NCBI GenBank assembly: GCA_017942165.1
Contig: JAGKSB010000012.1
Location: forward strand, 52,321-116,320
Origin: Rhinopithecimicrobium faecis
GTDB taxonomy: Bacteria; Bacteroidota; Bacteroidia; Sphingobacteriales; Sphingobacteriaceae
DNA length: 64,000 nt
Reading direction: 5' to 3'
Shown: one piece after another, positions 46,189 to 54,413 of the stretch
How the letters are laid out: each line of letters begins with the position of its first letter
Position numbering within the stretch: position 1 is the first letter of the stretch
The notes under the pieces: generated by a model
Databases searched by the model: none
What the model saw: the letters and a program-made list of their open reading frames with translations, nothing else
What the model was told of the DNA's origin: nothing
Translations under genes and position numbers: made by a program

Positions 46189-46386
46189 GTTTGTTTTGAT
46201 GATACAAATGTAGGATTTTTATGCATTCCTACCAAATGAAATTCAATAAAAAAACGCCTTTAACAGTAATAGACTGAATATTAAGTTATTATTTTTATTG
46301 ATAATCGTTAAGAATATCTCGGCGGTTGGACCCCTGTAAAATCGGGGCAAAAAAAAAGCGAAACATTGCTGTTTCGCTTAACGATG

Positions 46387-46461
46387 GGTAAGTGATGGGG
46401 CTCGAACCCACGACCCTCGGTACCACAAACCGATGCTCTAACCAACTGAGCTACACCTACC
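46387..46461 (-). tRNA. tRNA-His (GTG), copy 2
   Basis: Identical in sequence to copy 1 and in the same orientation, 273 nt away. Flanking promoter and terminator sequences are also duplicated. Confidence 0.95.
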
Positions 46462-46580
46462 GTTTGTTTTGATGATACAAATGTAGGACTTTTATACATT
46501 CCCACCAAATGATTTTTAACAAAAAATCCCCACTACCATTTAAGGCAATGAGGATTAGGTAATTAATTTTTCAAGAACCC

Positions 46581-48467
46581 TTAGATTAAGGAAACTGAAC
46601 GTTTCACAAAGGCTGTTAAATCAGCTCCCGTTAGTAATCCACGTGACAATAAAGCTAAATCAAAAGCTTGTTTTGCCAGCTGTGCAGCCTCCTCTTCCGT
46701 TGCCGCAAGAATACGCTTCACCAATGGGTGGTTACCATTAACGGAAACTTTATAATTGTCAGGAAGGCTTCCGTAGAAATTCATGCCGCCATTTGTCTTT
46801 GCCATATCTTTCATGCGACGCATAAACTCATCGATGGTTACAGACACAGGAAGTTCATCCTCCGCTAAGGCATCAATCTCAACTTTCATATCAGTACGCG
46901 CGATCGCTTTCTCAAAAATCGTTGAAGCCTGCTTTGACTCCTCCTCAGAAAGGGCTAATTCTACCACCTGATCCTTTTGAATAAGCTTATCAATAACGTC
47001 AGCATCGACACGTTTCAGCTGCACCTTCTCCCCGCCTTTCTGCTCGATATAAGAGGTAAAGTGCGTATCCAATGGACCATCTAAGGTCAGCACATCGTAT
47101 CCCTTAGCTTTCGCAGAATTGATAAAAGAATCTTGTTGATCGACATCCTGCGTGTAGAGATAGATGACATTGCCATCCTTATCCACTTGCAGATCTTTCA
47201 CCTTATCATAATATTCCGTAAATGTGGCACTTTCTTTCGTTGTATTTGTCAATAGGACGAAATCATTCGCTTTCTCAGCAAACTTCTCATCAGAAAGAAT
47301 ACCATATTTTATAAATAAGCCGATATCATTCCATTTTTCTTCAAATCCTTTACGGTCAGTTTTAAAAATCTCACTTAACTTATCTGCTACTTTCTTGGTG
47401 ATATAGTTATTGATTTTCTTAACATTTGAATCCGCCTGTAAGAATGAGCGAGAGACATTTAAAGGGATATCTGGGCTATCAATAACACCATGTAATAGCA
47501 TTAAAAATTCTGGAACGATGTCTTTAACCTCGTCCGTGATAAATACCTGACGGGAGTATAATTTTATTTTGTTACGTTGAACCTCCAGCTCATTCTTAAT
47601 TTTAGGAAAATATAAAATCCCTGTTAAGTTGAAGGGGTAATCTACATTTAAGTGGATCCAGAATAAAGGCTCATCCTGAGCATAAGGGTAAAGCTCTTTG
47701 TAGAAAGCGATATAATCCGCATCCGACAGCTCCGTTGGAGATTTCGTCCAAGCGGGGTTTGTATTATTGATGAAATGGTCTACTTCTACAGACTTATATG
47801 CAGGTTTTCCCTCTTCATCCTGTCCATCTTCCACATTTTCTGTTACCGTTCCAAAGCGGATAGGAACAGGTAGGAACTTCCCATATTTATCTAAGATTTC
47901 CCCGAGGCGGGCTTTATTTAAGAATTCTAAGGATTCCTCATTCACGTGTAAGATAACATCAGTACCACGCTCCGTGCGGCTTCCTTCGGATATTTCGTAG
48001 GATGTACTACCATCACACACCCATTTCGCCGGTGATGCACCTTCTTGGAAAGATAAGGTTTGTATTTCCACGGTATCAGCAACCATAAATGCCGAATAGA
48101 AACCTAGACCAAAGCGACCGATAATTTCATTCGCATCATTGGCTTCTTTAAATTTCTCCATAAACTCTGTTGCTCCGGAGAAGGCAATTTGGTTGATATA
48201 TTTTTTCACTTCTTCCGCAGTCATCCCTATCCCTTTATCGGAGATGGTGATGGTCTTCGCTTCCGGATCGAACTTCACATCGACTACCAGGTCGCCCACT
48301 TCCCCTTGGAATTGACCGAGTGCAGAAAGGCGTTTAACTTTTTGGGAAGCATCTACGGCATTGGAAACTAACTCACGTAGGAAGATCTCATTATCAGAGT
48401 ACAAAAACTTTTTAATTACCGGAAAGATATTTTCGGTATGGATAGAAATATTACCTTTTTCTTGCAT
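46581..48467 (-). CDS. htpG: Chaperone HtpG (Hsp90)
   Basis: The 628-residue ATPase chaperone: GHKL N-domain with FLRELVSNAVDAS (near 30-42), DKGIGM and GRFGLGFYSAFM ATP-lid motifs, middle and C-terminal dimer domains. It works in the cytoplasm with DnaK/DnaJ. Upstream are a sigma-54-like element and a TGACA/TGTCA inverted repeat, so stress control is plausible. Confidence 0.97.
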   Translation of the reverse strand: MQEKGNISIHTENIFPVIKKFLYSDNEIFLRELVSNAVDASQKVKRLSALGQFQGEVGDLVVDVKFDPEAKTITISDKGIGMTAEEVKKYINQIAFSGATEFMEKFKEANDANEIIGRFGLGFYSAFMVADTVEIQTLSFQEGASPAKWVCDGSTSYEISEGSRTERGTDVILHVNEESLEFLNKARLGEILDKYGKFLPVPIRFGTVTENVEDGQDEEGKPAYKSVEVDHFINNTNPAWTKSPTELSDADYIAFYKELYPYAQDEPLFWIHLNVDYPFNLTGILYFPKIKNELEVQRNKIKLYSRQVFITDEVKDIVPEFLMLLHGVIDSPDIPLNVSRSFLQADSNVKKINNYITKKVADKLSEIFKTDRKGFEEKWNDIGLFIKYGILSDEKFAEKANDFVLLTNTTKESATFTEYYDKVKDLQVDKDGNVIYLYTQDVDQQDSFINSAKAKGYDVLTLDGPLDTHFTSYIEQKGGEKVQLKRVDADVIDKLIQKDQVVELALSEEESKQASTIFEKAIARTDMKVEIDALAEDELPVSVTIDEFMRRMKDMAKTNGGMNFYGSLPDNYKVSVNGNHPLVKRILAATEEEAAQLAKQAFDLALLSRGLLTGADLTAFVKRSVSLI

Positions 48468-48508
48468 ATCTGTAGTTTTAAATTTTTAGCTATAATTTGC
48501 TATAAGTA

Positions 48509-48526
48509 TAGCAAGGAATATTCCAA
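48509..48526 (-). promoter_or_regulatory. Sigma-54-like element of htpG
   Basis: The minus strand reads TTTGGAATATTCCTTGCTA: the GG and GC are 10 nt apart and TTGCT fits the -12 box, but CA after GG is replaced. It would start transcription about 30 nt before htpG. Weaker than the lon site; seven matching bases can occur by chance. Confidence 0.4.
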
Positions 48527-48565
48527 AGCCTGAGAGAGGGGGAAATTAGGACAGCTTGGCAGTGA

Positions 48566-48591
48566 AGCTGACAATTTTTAAATGTCAGCTT
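48566..48591. promoter_or_regulatory. AAGCTGACA / TGTCAGCTT inverted repeat upstream of htpG
   Basis: Perfect 9-bp arms separated by 8 nt lie about 50 nt upstream of the sigma-54-like element, where an activator would bind. It could instead be a weak terminator, since CCTTTTT follows on the plus strand. Confidence 0.45.
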
Positions 48592-48642
48592 CCTTTTTCA
48601 GTGTCAAAGGCATCTTTTTTCAAGTTTTTTGAAAATGTTTTA

Positions 48643-48690
48643 CCCACAAAAAAAGGCTTCGTTCATGCGAACGAAACCTTTTTTTGTGGG
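48643..48690 (-). terminator. Terminator of metNIQ
   Basis: CCCACAAAAAAAGG and CCTTTTTTTGTGGG arms plus CGTTC / GAACG form a long hairpin just after metQ. Confidence 0.88.
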
Positions 48691-48708
48691 CAAAGCCTTG
48701 AGGCGCTA

Positions 48709-49518
48709 TTACCAGCCTTTTACAGCACCATTTTTAAAAATTCGCTTTGCCGTAGCTTCTACCTCATTGGATTGATATGCTTCGACGAATTTCTTGATTT
48801 TCTCATCATTTTTATTTTCTTCCCTCGAAACGATAAGGTTTACATAAGGGGAGTTTTTATCTTCTGCGAAAAGGCCTTCCTTTTCAGGGTCTAATCCTGC
48901 CTGACCGGCAAAATTATTATTTATAACAGCGATGGTTACCTCTTTATCATCTAGTACACGTGGCAGCTGAGGACCTTCTAATTCAAGAATTTTTATTTTT
49001 CTAGGGTTCGCTACGATATCCGTTACCTTTGGCAATAGACCGACATTATCTCTTAATTTTATTAATCCTTGCTTTTCTAGAAGCAACAGGGAGCGACCAC
49101 CATTGGTAGGATCATTGGGGATAACGATTGTTTGCCCATCTTTAAACTCACTTAAGGATTTAATTTTTTTGGAGTAGGCCACAATTGGGAATACAAAAGT
49201 GTTTCCTACGACAGCTAACTTATAGCCACGCTGCTTACGTTGTTCTTCCAAAAAAGGAAGGTGTTGATAAGCATTGGCATCTAAATCGCCGTTATTTAAG
49301 GCTTCATTAGGAACGATGTAGTCATTGAAAGACACGAGCTCAACATCGAGGCCAAATTTTTCCTTTGCTACTTTTTTTGCCGTTTCAGCAATTTCCATCT
49401 CTGGGCCTGCTACGACACCGACTTTTAATAGATTTTCGTTTTTTTGTGTGTTACCACATGACCATAAAGTGGTAACAAGTAGGATTAACCCTGCAGCGTT
49501 TAAACTTTTTCTTCTCAT
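48709..49518 (-). CDS. metQ: Methionine ABC transporter substrate-binding lipoprotein
   Basis: A 269-residue NlpA/MetQ-family lipoprotein (Cys21 in LWSCGNT). It contains the family pattern LKVGVVAGPEMEIAE, DANAYQHLPFLE and IPNDPTNGGRSLLLLEKQGLIKL (broken here at the last residues). It binds D/L-methionine in the periplasm. Third gene of metN - metI - metQ, 10 nt after metI. Confidence 0.94.
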   Translation of the reverse strand: MRRKSLNAAGLILLVTTLWSCGNTQKNENLLKVGVVAGPEMEIAETAKKVAKEKFGLDVELVSFNDYIVPNEALNNGDLDANAYQHLPFLEEQRKQRGYKLAVVGNTFVFPIVAYSKKIKSLSEFKDGQTIVIPNDPTNGGRSLLLLEKQGLIKLRDNVGLLPKVTDIVANPRKIKILELEGPQLPRVLDDKEVTIAVINNNFAGQAGLDPEKEGLFAEDKNSPYVNLIVSREENKNDEKIKKFVEAYQSNEVEATAKRIFKNGAVKGW

Positions 49519-49527
49519 TGTACGAAG

Positions 49528-50181
49528 TTAGCGGTGATTTACTTTTTTAGCTAAAAAATCACCAAAGTATTGAATAATAAAAACAATTAAAATTAATAGT
49601 ATGAGGACGACATTCATAATCATGGCATCGTACCCAATGTAACCGTATTGATAGCCTATTTGACCTAAGCCTCCAGCTCCTACGGCACCTCCCATCGCGG
49701 AATACCCTACTAAGGTAATTAAACTTATGGTAACATTATTAATTAATGAAGGCAATGCTTCAGGAAGAAGCACTTTCTGAATTATTTGTAGCGGCTTTGC
49801 CCCCATGGCGCGGGCCGCTTCAATGAGCCCATTAGGAATCTCCAGCAGGGAATTTTCTACCAAGCGTGCAATAAATGGGGCTACCCCGATGCTCAAAGGG
49901 ACTAACGCTGCCGACACGCCAATGGATGTTCCCACGAGTGCACGCGTGAAAGGTATCATCCATACAATTAATATAATAAAAGGTATAGAGCGAAATATAT
50001 TGACAAAGAAAGAGGTTATTTGATGCGCTGCGCTATTTTCCAGAATCTGACCTTTACGCGTTAAAAAGAGAAATATCCCCGTAGGAAGACCCAATAGAAA
50101 ACCAAATAGCCCGGAGACAAAGGTCATGACTAAGGTCTCCATAGTACCTGAAATTAATAATGAGATGACGCTATCTGACAT
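49528..50181 (-). CDS. metI: Methionine ABC transporter permease
   Basis: A 217-residue permease with five or six helices and the EAA loop (EAARAMGAKPLQIIQKVLLPEALP, read with breaks). Imports methionine through the inner membrane. It overlaps metN by 11 nt, implying translational coupling. Confidence 0.94.
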   Translation of the reverse strand: MSDSVISLLISGTMETLVMTFVSGLFGFLLGLPTGIFLFLTRKGQILENSAAHQITSFFVNIFRSIPFIILIVWMIPFTRALVGTSIGVSAALVPLSIGVAPFIARLVENSLLEIPNGLIEAARAMGAKPLQIIQKVLLPEALPSLINNVTISLITLVGYSAMGGAVGAGGLGQIGYQYGYIGYDAMIMNVVLILLILIVFIIQYFGDFLAKKVNHR

Positions 50182-51205
50182 ATCCTAATAAATCTATTTT
50201 TGAATAATTTTGAGTAAAAAAAGCTTGCGCTTTATCCAGGGCATCCTTCTCCCCTTTTAAAAGAAGATAAAGTATACCGAAATTCACTTTTCCGACATAG
50301 TCTACCTGTGCTGAGATAATATCTACGTCCACTTGAAACTGCTCCTTAAGGGAGCTTATAAAGGTAAAGTGGTGTGCATCATCCGCTAGGAAAAGCTGCA
50401 TTACCGCAGAATCTCCCGAGGTATACTGCGCCTGCAGGCGCGACTGATAAGCTAGTGGCAATTCAATATTTAACGAAGACTCGATAAAACCGCGCGCTAT
50501 AGCGGTCTTTGGAGCGGTAAAAATAGCTTCTACAGGGCCATTTTCTATAAGTCGACCTTGATGTATTACAGCAACATCTGTGCAGATAGACTTTATAACC
50601 TCCATCTCATGAGTAATTAAGAGAATGGTTAAGTTTAACTTTTCATTGATATCTTTTAAAAGCGTTAAGATAGACTTGGTGGTTCCAGGATCTAAAGCGG
50701 AAGTCGCTTCATCACATAATAACACCGAAGGTTTATTCGCTAGCGCGCGGGCAATAGCCACACGTTGCTTCTGTCCACCCGAGAGGTTCGCGGGATAGGC
50801 ATCGCTGCGATCTGAAAGACCTACTAAGGCTAAGAGCTCTGTTACGCGTTGTTGAATTTCCGCCTTTGGGATCCCTCCTAATTCTAACGGAAAGGCGATA
50901 TTCTGCGCTACAGTACGGGAGGAAAGCAAATTAAAATGCTGGAAGATCATCCCTATTTTACGGCGCTCCTCTACAAGTTTTGCATTTGAAAGCTGGGTAA
51001 GATCTACACCATCGATCATCACGTGCCCTGTATCGGGTCTTTCCAATAGGTTGACACAACGGATAAGCGTACTTTTCCCGGCACCGGAAACCCCAATAAC
51101 GCCATAGATATGACCTAAAGGGATATGCAAGGACACGTCGTCCAAGGCTTTAAACTCCTGCTCTTTAACTTGAAAAGTTTTAGATATATGCTTTATTTCA
51201 ATCAT
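50171..51205 (-). CDS. metN: Methionine ABC transporter ATP-binding protein
   Basis: From ATG 51205 (344 residues). Walker A GVSGAGKS (38-45), LSGGQKQR signature, Walker B VLLCDEATSALD, and a C-terminal NIL domain (about 265-344) that senses methionine in E. coli MetN. The open frame extends upstream to 51286, but that part contains a terminator hairpin and no family sequence, so the shorter start is preferred. Confidence 0.94.
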   Translation of the reverse strand: MIEIKHISKTFQVKEQEFKALDDVSLHIPLGHIYGVIGVSGAGKSTLIRCVNLLERPDTGHVMIDGVDLTQLSNAKLVEERRKIGMIFQHFNLLSSRTVAQNIAFPLELGGIPKAEIQQRVTELLALVGLSDRSDAYPANLSGGQKQRVAIARALANKPSVLLCDEATSALDPGTTKSILTLLKDINEKLNLTILLITHEMEVIKSICTDVAVIHQGRLIENGPVEAIFTAPKTAIARGFIESSLNIELPLAYQSRLQAQYTSGDSAVMQLFLADDAHHFTFISSLKEQFQVDVDIISAQVDYVGKVNFGILYLLLKGEKDALDKAQAFFTQNYSKIDLLGYVR

Positions 51206-51366
51206 GAATCGCTTGTCCTTTGGTAAAAAAAAACCTTCCAATACGTTCGTATGAAAGGTCTTTGTATAATCGTTAGTTATCATCAAATATCATACGCTGT
51301 CCTAGGCTGCATAAAAAAGCAACACATATACATATATGTTATATTTGATACTGTTTGAATCATCTT
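51206..51366 (-). promoter_or_regulatory. Structured leader of metNIQ with an attenuator-like terminator
   Basis: From a strong promoter a leader of about 160 nt is predicted. A 9-bp closing stem (ATCAAATAT 51282-51290 with ATATTTGAT 51341-51349) encloses two smaller hairpins. It is followed by a terminator stem ACCTTTCATAC / GTATTGGAAGGT (51233-51259) and nine U (51225-51233), 20 nt before metN. I do not see the SAM-I core. This looks like a riboswitch or other attenuator, unidentified. Confidence 0.6.
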
Positions 51367-51370
51367 TCGA

Positions 51371-51401
51371 CAAATGTATAAAGTACTTTTTAAAAATTCA
51401 A
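51371..51401 (-). promoter_or_regulatory. metN promoter
   Basis: Minus strand TTG (51399-51401), exactly 20 nt, TACATTTG (51371-51378). Confidence 0.85.
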
Positions 51402-51489
51402 GTGAAATATACGATATTTTCAAATAAAAGCAATAAAAAAGGCCTTTCACCTCCTATATTTCAATAAAAAAAATAAAATACTATCAAAC

Positions 51490-51608
51490 TGGAGAATTTC
51501 TCGCTGCAGTGGATGCCACAAGGGACATCGACACTTTACGGATGTGCTGGAAACACAAACACCATTTACACGGCCAAGGTAAGAAATATATATTTTCGAG
51601 AGAAAAAT
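51490..51608. other. GC-richer hairpin cluster, candidate structured RNA of unknown type
   Basis: Stems visible on the plus strand: GAGAATTTCTC; GTGG-ATG-CCAC (51509-51519); ACATC / GATGT (51525-51545); TGTG-CTGGAAA-CACA (51543-51557). The ends (ATTTCTCG and CGAGAGAAA) can close a multibranch. The block stands out from its AT-rich surroundings. I cannot match it to SRP, 6S, tmRNA or a known riboswitch, and I do not see a clear promoter, so strand and function are open. Confidence 0.4.
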
Positions 51609-51715
51609 ATTTTCCTTAAAAACAATATACAACAGCGGAATACCGCTAATTGTTCCGAAATGCCATATTTATGTCGAAGAGCAGTCTCCGGTTAGTTCAT
51701 TGCCAAGTTTTTTAA

Positions 51716-51723
51716 GTAACTTT
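51716..51723 (+). promoter_or_regulatory. Helicase gene -7 box TAACTTTG
   Basis: This box lies inside the extended open frame that starts near 51700, so translation must start downstream, at GTG 51751. Confidence 0.6.
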
Positions 51724-51750
51724 GCCCTTTATTCATTAAATAGTAACACA

Positions 51751-53043
51751 GTGTCTTTAGAGAAATTAAAACTAAATAAGCGATTACATAAGTCCATGAC
51801 TGCCTTGGGATATCTAAACGCAAAGGAAATTCAACTTAAAACGATGTCCCGCATTATGGGTGGACAAGATTTTATAGCCATTGCTCCTGAAGGTTCGGGT
51901 AAAACAACGTCCTATGTACTTGGGGTTTTAAATCGACTAAAGTATGCTGAACCGGAGGCTCCTTCGGTACTCATCCTGGCACCTACGCAAGAGCGTATCC
52001 AAGCAATTATCGACCACTTCTATCTTATCAGCCAAAACAAATCTTTGAGCATCAAAGGTCTTCGTACTGGCGGAAGCATGGAAGAGGAAATTGAAGATTT
52101 AGTAGCGGGGGTTGAAATCGTCGTTGCCACGCCAAATAGAGCGCGTTCGGTCTATTTAAAATTAGGCTTAAACCTCAATAAGTTACAGACTTTTATTATC
52201 GATCAAGCGGAAGAGATTATTAAAGAAGGCATGATTCAACCTGTGCGTGAATTAGCGCAGTCTTCTCAAAAATGTCAAAAACTAGTGTTCTCAACAGTAG
52301 AGCACGAGAAGCTTCATCATATGGTTGATGAGTTTATGGAGTTTGCTCCTGTCATTGAAGTTGAAGAGTTAGCGGAGGAGGCTTTAGCGCTGAACCCTAT
52401 GATGCTTTATAAGGTCCCTAACTTCACCACAAAAATCAATCTTTTAAACTACCTACTTTCTGATGATGAGGTGTTTGACAAAGCTGTAGTATTTGTTAAC
52501 AGCCGTTTGACAGCGCAGAAATTAAGCCGCAGTATTCATAAATCGTATAAGGAAGAGGTTGCTCAATTAGATCCTATATTCTTCGAAGACTATGGTTTTC
52601 AAACAATAGCAGAATTTAAGGAACAAGCAGAAACACGTATTCTTATCGTTGCCAATGAGGGAACAGCATTGTTAGATCTGACAGGCATCCCTTTTATTTT
52701 CCACTTTGAGCTACCAGAAAATAAGGAAACATTATTACACCGTATTGTTAAGCGTGAAGGCCATGAGTTATTAGGCTTTACATTTGCTACAGACTTGGAG
52801 CTTCCTGATGTTAAGCGTATTGAGCAAACTGCAGGGCAGAAAATGCAAGATATGGAGCTTCCTGATGATTTGGTGATCTACCAAGGAAAGAAGCAAAATG
52901 CTACTTCAGAAGATCAGGCAGCCTATGATGAGTCTCGTGGAGGCGCTTTTCACAAAAAGAAAGAAGCTAACAGCAAGACCTATAATTACGGCGGTGGTAA
53001 AAAGGCGAAAATGACGATGAAAAAGAAAAAAGGAATCGTTTAA
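51751..53043 (+). CDS. Degenerate DEAD-box-like RNA helicase, GTG start
   Basis: I use GTG 51751 (430 residues, MSLEKLKLNKRLHKSMTALG), since the promoter box lies just upstream. Walker A is intact (APEGSGKT, 45-52), and PTQER and TPNR helicase motifs are present. But DEAD is replaced by DQAE (151-154), SAT by STV, and the arginine-rich motif VI is reduced to HRIVKREG. A lysine-rich tail (about 390-430) suggests RNA binding. It may be a helicase with weak or lost ATPase activity, or an RNA-binding relative. Confidence 0.8.
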   Translation: MSLEKLKLNKRLHKSMTALGYLNAKEIQLKTMSRIMGGQDFIAIAPEGSGKTTSYVLGVLNRLKYAEPEAPSVLILAPTQERIQAIIDHFYLISQNKSLSIKGLRTGGSMEEEIEDLVAGVEIVVATPNRARSVYLKLGLNLNKLQTFIIDQAEEIIKEGMIQPVRELAQSSQKCQKLVFSTVEHEKLHHMVDEFMEFAPVIEVEELAEEALALNPMMLYKVPNFTTKINLLNYLLSDDEVFDKAVVFVNSRLTAQKLSRSIHKSYKEEVAQLDPIFFEDYGFQTIAEFKEQAETRILIVANEGTALLDLTGIPFIFHFELPENKETLLHRIVKREGHELLGFTFATDLELPDVKRIEQTAGQKMQDMELPDDLVIYQGKKQNATSEDQAAYDESRGGAFHKKKEANSKTYNYGGGKKAKMTMKKKKGIV

Positions 53044-53065
53044 CGAATCCTTCATACATAGCTAT

Positions 53066-53102
53066 AAAAAAAGGCTGAAATTTACAATTTCAGCCTTTTT
53101 TC
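53066..53102. terminator. Bidirectional terminator, helicase / aceA
   Basis: AAAAAAAGGCTGAAAT / AATTTCAGCCTTTTTTT arms with a 4-nt loop. Confidence 0.92.
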
Positions 53103-53135
53103 ATGGATATACAGTATTGATTGCTGAGATATGCG

Positions 53136-54413
53136 CTAAAACTGCGCTGTCTCCGTGCTATCTGTCATCGCCTGTGTAGCACTATTCTGCTGAATAGCCT
53201 GCTGTATTTCATCGAAATAAGAAGCGCCTACAAAAGCCTGATGCTTAACCGCATTATAGCCTTCTTTTTGAAGCTCAAACTCCCTATTTTGCAGATCCGC
53301 ATAGCCTTTCATACCACGCGCTAAATACGCTTTGCTAAGCTCAAACATCCCCGTATTGAGTGCATGAAATCCTGCCAGCGTTATAAACTGAAATTTATAT
53401 CCGTAGGATGCTAATTCTTCACGAAAACTCAATAGGGCGTCATCATCTAAATGCTTCGACCAGTTGAAGGATGGTGAGCAGTTGTATGCTAGTAATTTTC
53501 CCGGAAACTTCTCATGAACGGCTTCCGCAAAATCACGTGCATAGGTTAAATCGGGATTTGAAGTCTCAAGCCAAAGCAAATCGCAGTATGGCGCGTAGCT
53601 TAGTGCACGGCTAATACCCTGCTGCAAGCCGTTGTTCACCGCATAAAAACCCTCCGAAGTACGTGGCACATCCTTTATAAAAGGTTGATCTCGGGGGTCA
53701 ATATCACTGGTGATAAGCGTGGCTGAATCAGCATCCGTACGCCCAATAATAACCGTCGGCACATGACAGATGTCTGCCGCTAAGCGTGCCGCAATCAACT
53801 TGTTAATAGCCTCCTGTGTAGGCACAAGAACTTTCCCCCCCAGATGACCACATTTTTTCGCTGAGGAGAGCTGATCCTCTAGGTGTATGGCTGCAGCCCC
53901 GGCATCGATCAGCTGCTTACACAGCTCAAAGGCATTTAAATTTCCTCCGAAACCTGCTTCAGCATCCGCAATAATAGGAACTAAATAGTCTATAGGCTCC
54001 TTCACACGCTGTATCGATTGGATCTCATCACGTCGTCGCAGGGCATTATTAATTCTTTTGACCACCTGCGGCACGGAGGTGGAAGCGTATAAAGATTGGT
54101 CAGGATACATCTCTGCTGAGAGGTTCGCATCCGCAGCCACCTGCCATCCTGAAAGATAGATTGCTGGCAGCCCCGCTTCCACCACTTGAATAGCTTGATT
54201 TCCTGTTAAGGTCCCCAAAGCTGGTACATATGTCTGCTGCATTAGGGCGAGGTAAAATTTTTCGGCCCCCAATTTAGCCAGGGTGTAGCTTATGTCTATC
54301 GATCCGCGCAGGCGAATTACTTCCTCCGCAGTATAAGGTCTTTCTATATTTTTCCAGCGCGGATTGGTTTCCCAGTCGTGGGTCAGCTGCTGTATTCTAG
54401 TTGAATTTTTCAT
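53136..54413 (-). CDS. aceA: Isocitrate lyase
   Basis: The 425-residue glyoxylate-shunt enzyme splits isocitrate to glyoxylate and succinate. The catalytic KKCGH is at residues 186-190, preceded by HLEDQL. It ends in a short Gln/Thr-rich tail. Its start overlaps the aceB end by 17 nt, so the two are translated from one mRNA. Confidence 0.97.
   Translation of the reverse strand: MKNSTRIQQLTHDWETNPRWKNIERPYTAEEVIRLRGSIDISYTLAKLGAEKFYLALMQQTYVPALGTLTGNQAIQVVEAGLPAIYLSGWQVAADANLSAEMYPDQSLYASTSVPQVVKRINNALRRRDEIQSIQRVKEPIDYLVPIIADAEAGFGGNLNAFELCKQLIDAGAAAIHLEDQLSSAKKCGHLGGKVLVPTQEAINKLIAARLAADICHVPTVIIGRTDADSATLITSDIDPRDQPFIKDVPRTSEGFYAVNNGLQQGISRALSYAPYCDLLWLETSNPDLTYARDFAEAVHEKFPGKLLAYNCSPSFNWSKHLDDDALLSFREELASYGYKFQFITLAGFHALNTGMFELSKAYLARGMKGYADLQNREFELQKEGYNAVKHQAFVGASYFDEIQQAIQQNSATQAMTDSTETAQF

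Larger units (their letters stand above)
46076..46510 (-). repeat. Tandem duplication of a complete tRNA-His transcription unit
   Basis: The segments 46076-46238 and about 46350-46510 are nearly identical. They include the terminator stem AAGCGAAACA / TGTTTCGCTT, the tRNA, and the promoter -7 box TACATTTG (minus strand). The few differences lie at the promoter-distal end. Confidence 0.88.
46018..46580. other. Intergenic region carrying two tRNA-His units
   Basis: Apart from the repeats after yqgE and the two tRNA units with their terminators and promoters, the region from about 46240 to 46345 and from 46510 to 46580 shows no feature. Confidence 0.75.
51287..51750. other. Long intergenic region, metN / helicase
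   Basis: Within this gap lie the metN promoter and leader, an AT-rich spacer, and a distinct, more GC-rich block of hairpins at about 51490-51608. The helicase promoter is at 51716-51723. Short open frames on both strands here (60-61 residues) look non-coding. Confidence 0.6.

Noticed and set aside
46308..46508. 66-residue open frame over the second tRNA-His unit
   Set aside because: It is the translation of a tRNA and its terminator.
51206..51366. SAM-I riboswitch before metN
   Set aside because: The conserved S-box core and kink-turn are not visible, so I call it only an unidentified structured leader.
51490..51608. SRP RNA, 6S RNA or cobalamin riboswitch in the GC-richer block
   Set aside because: The conserved loops of these RNAs are missing, and the hairpins are too short.
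51447..51695. Short open frames on both strands between metN and the helicase (60-61 residues)
   Set aside because: Neither has a promoter and start in a sensible place, and their sequence is dominated by the hairpin cluster. More likely non-coding.
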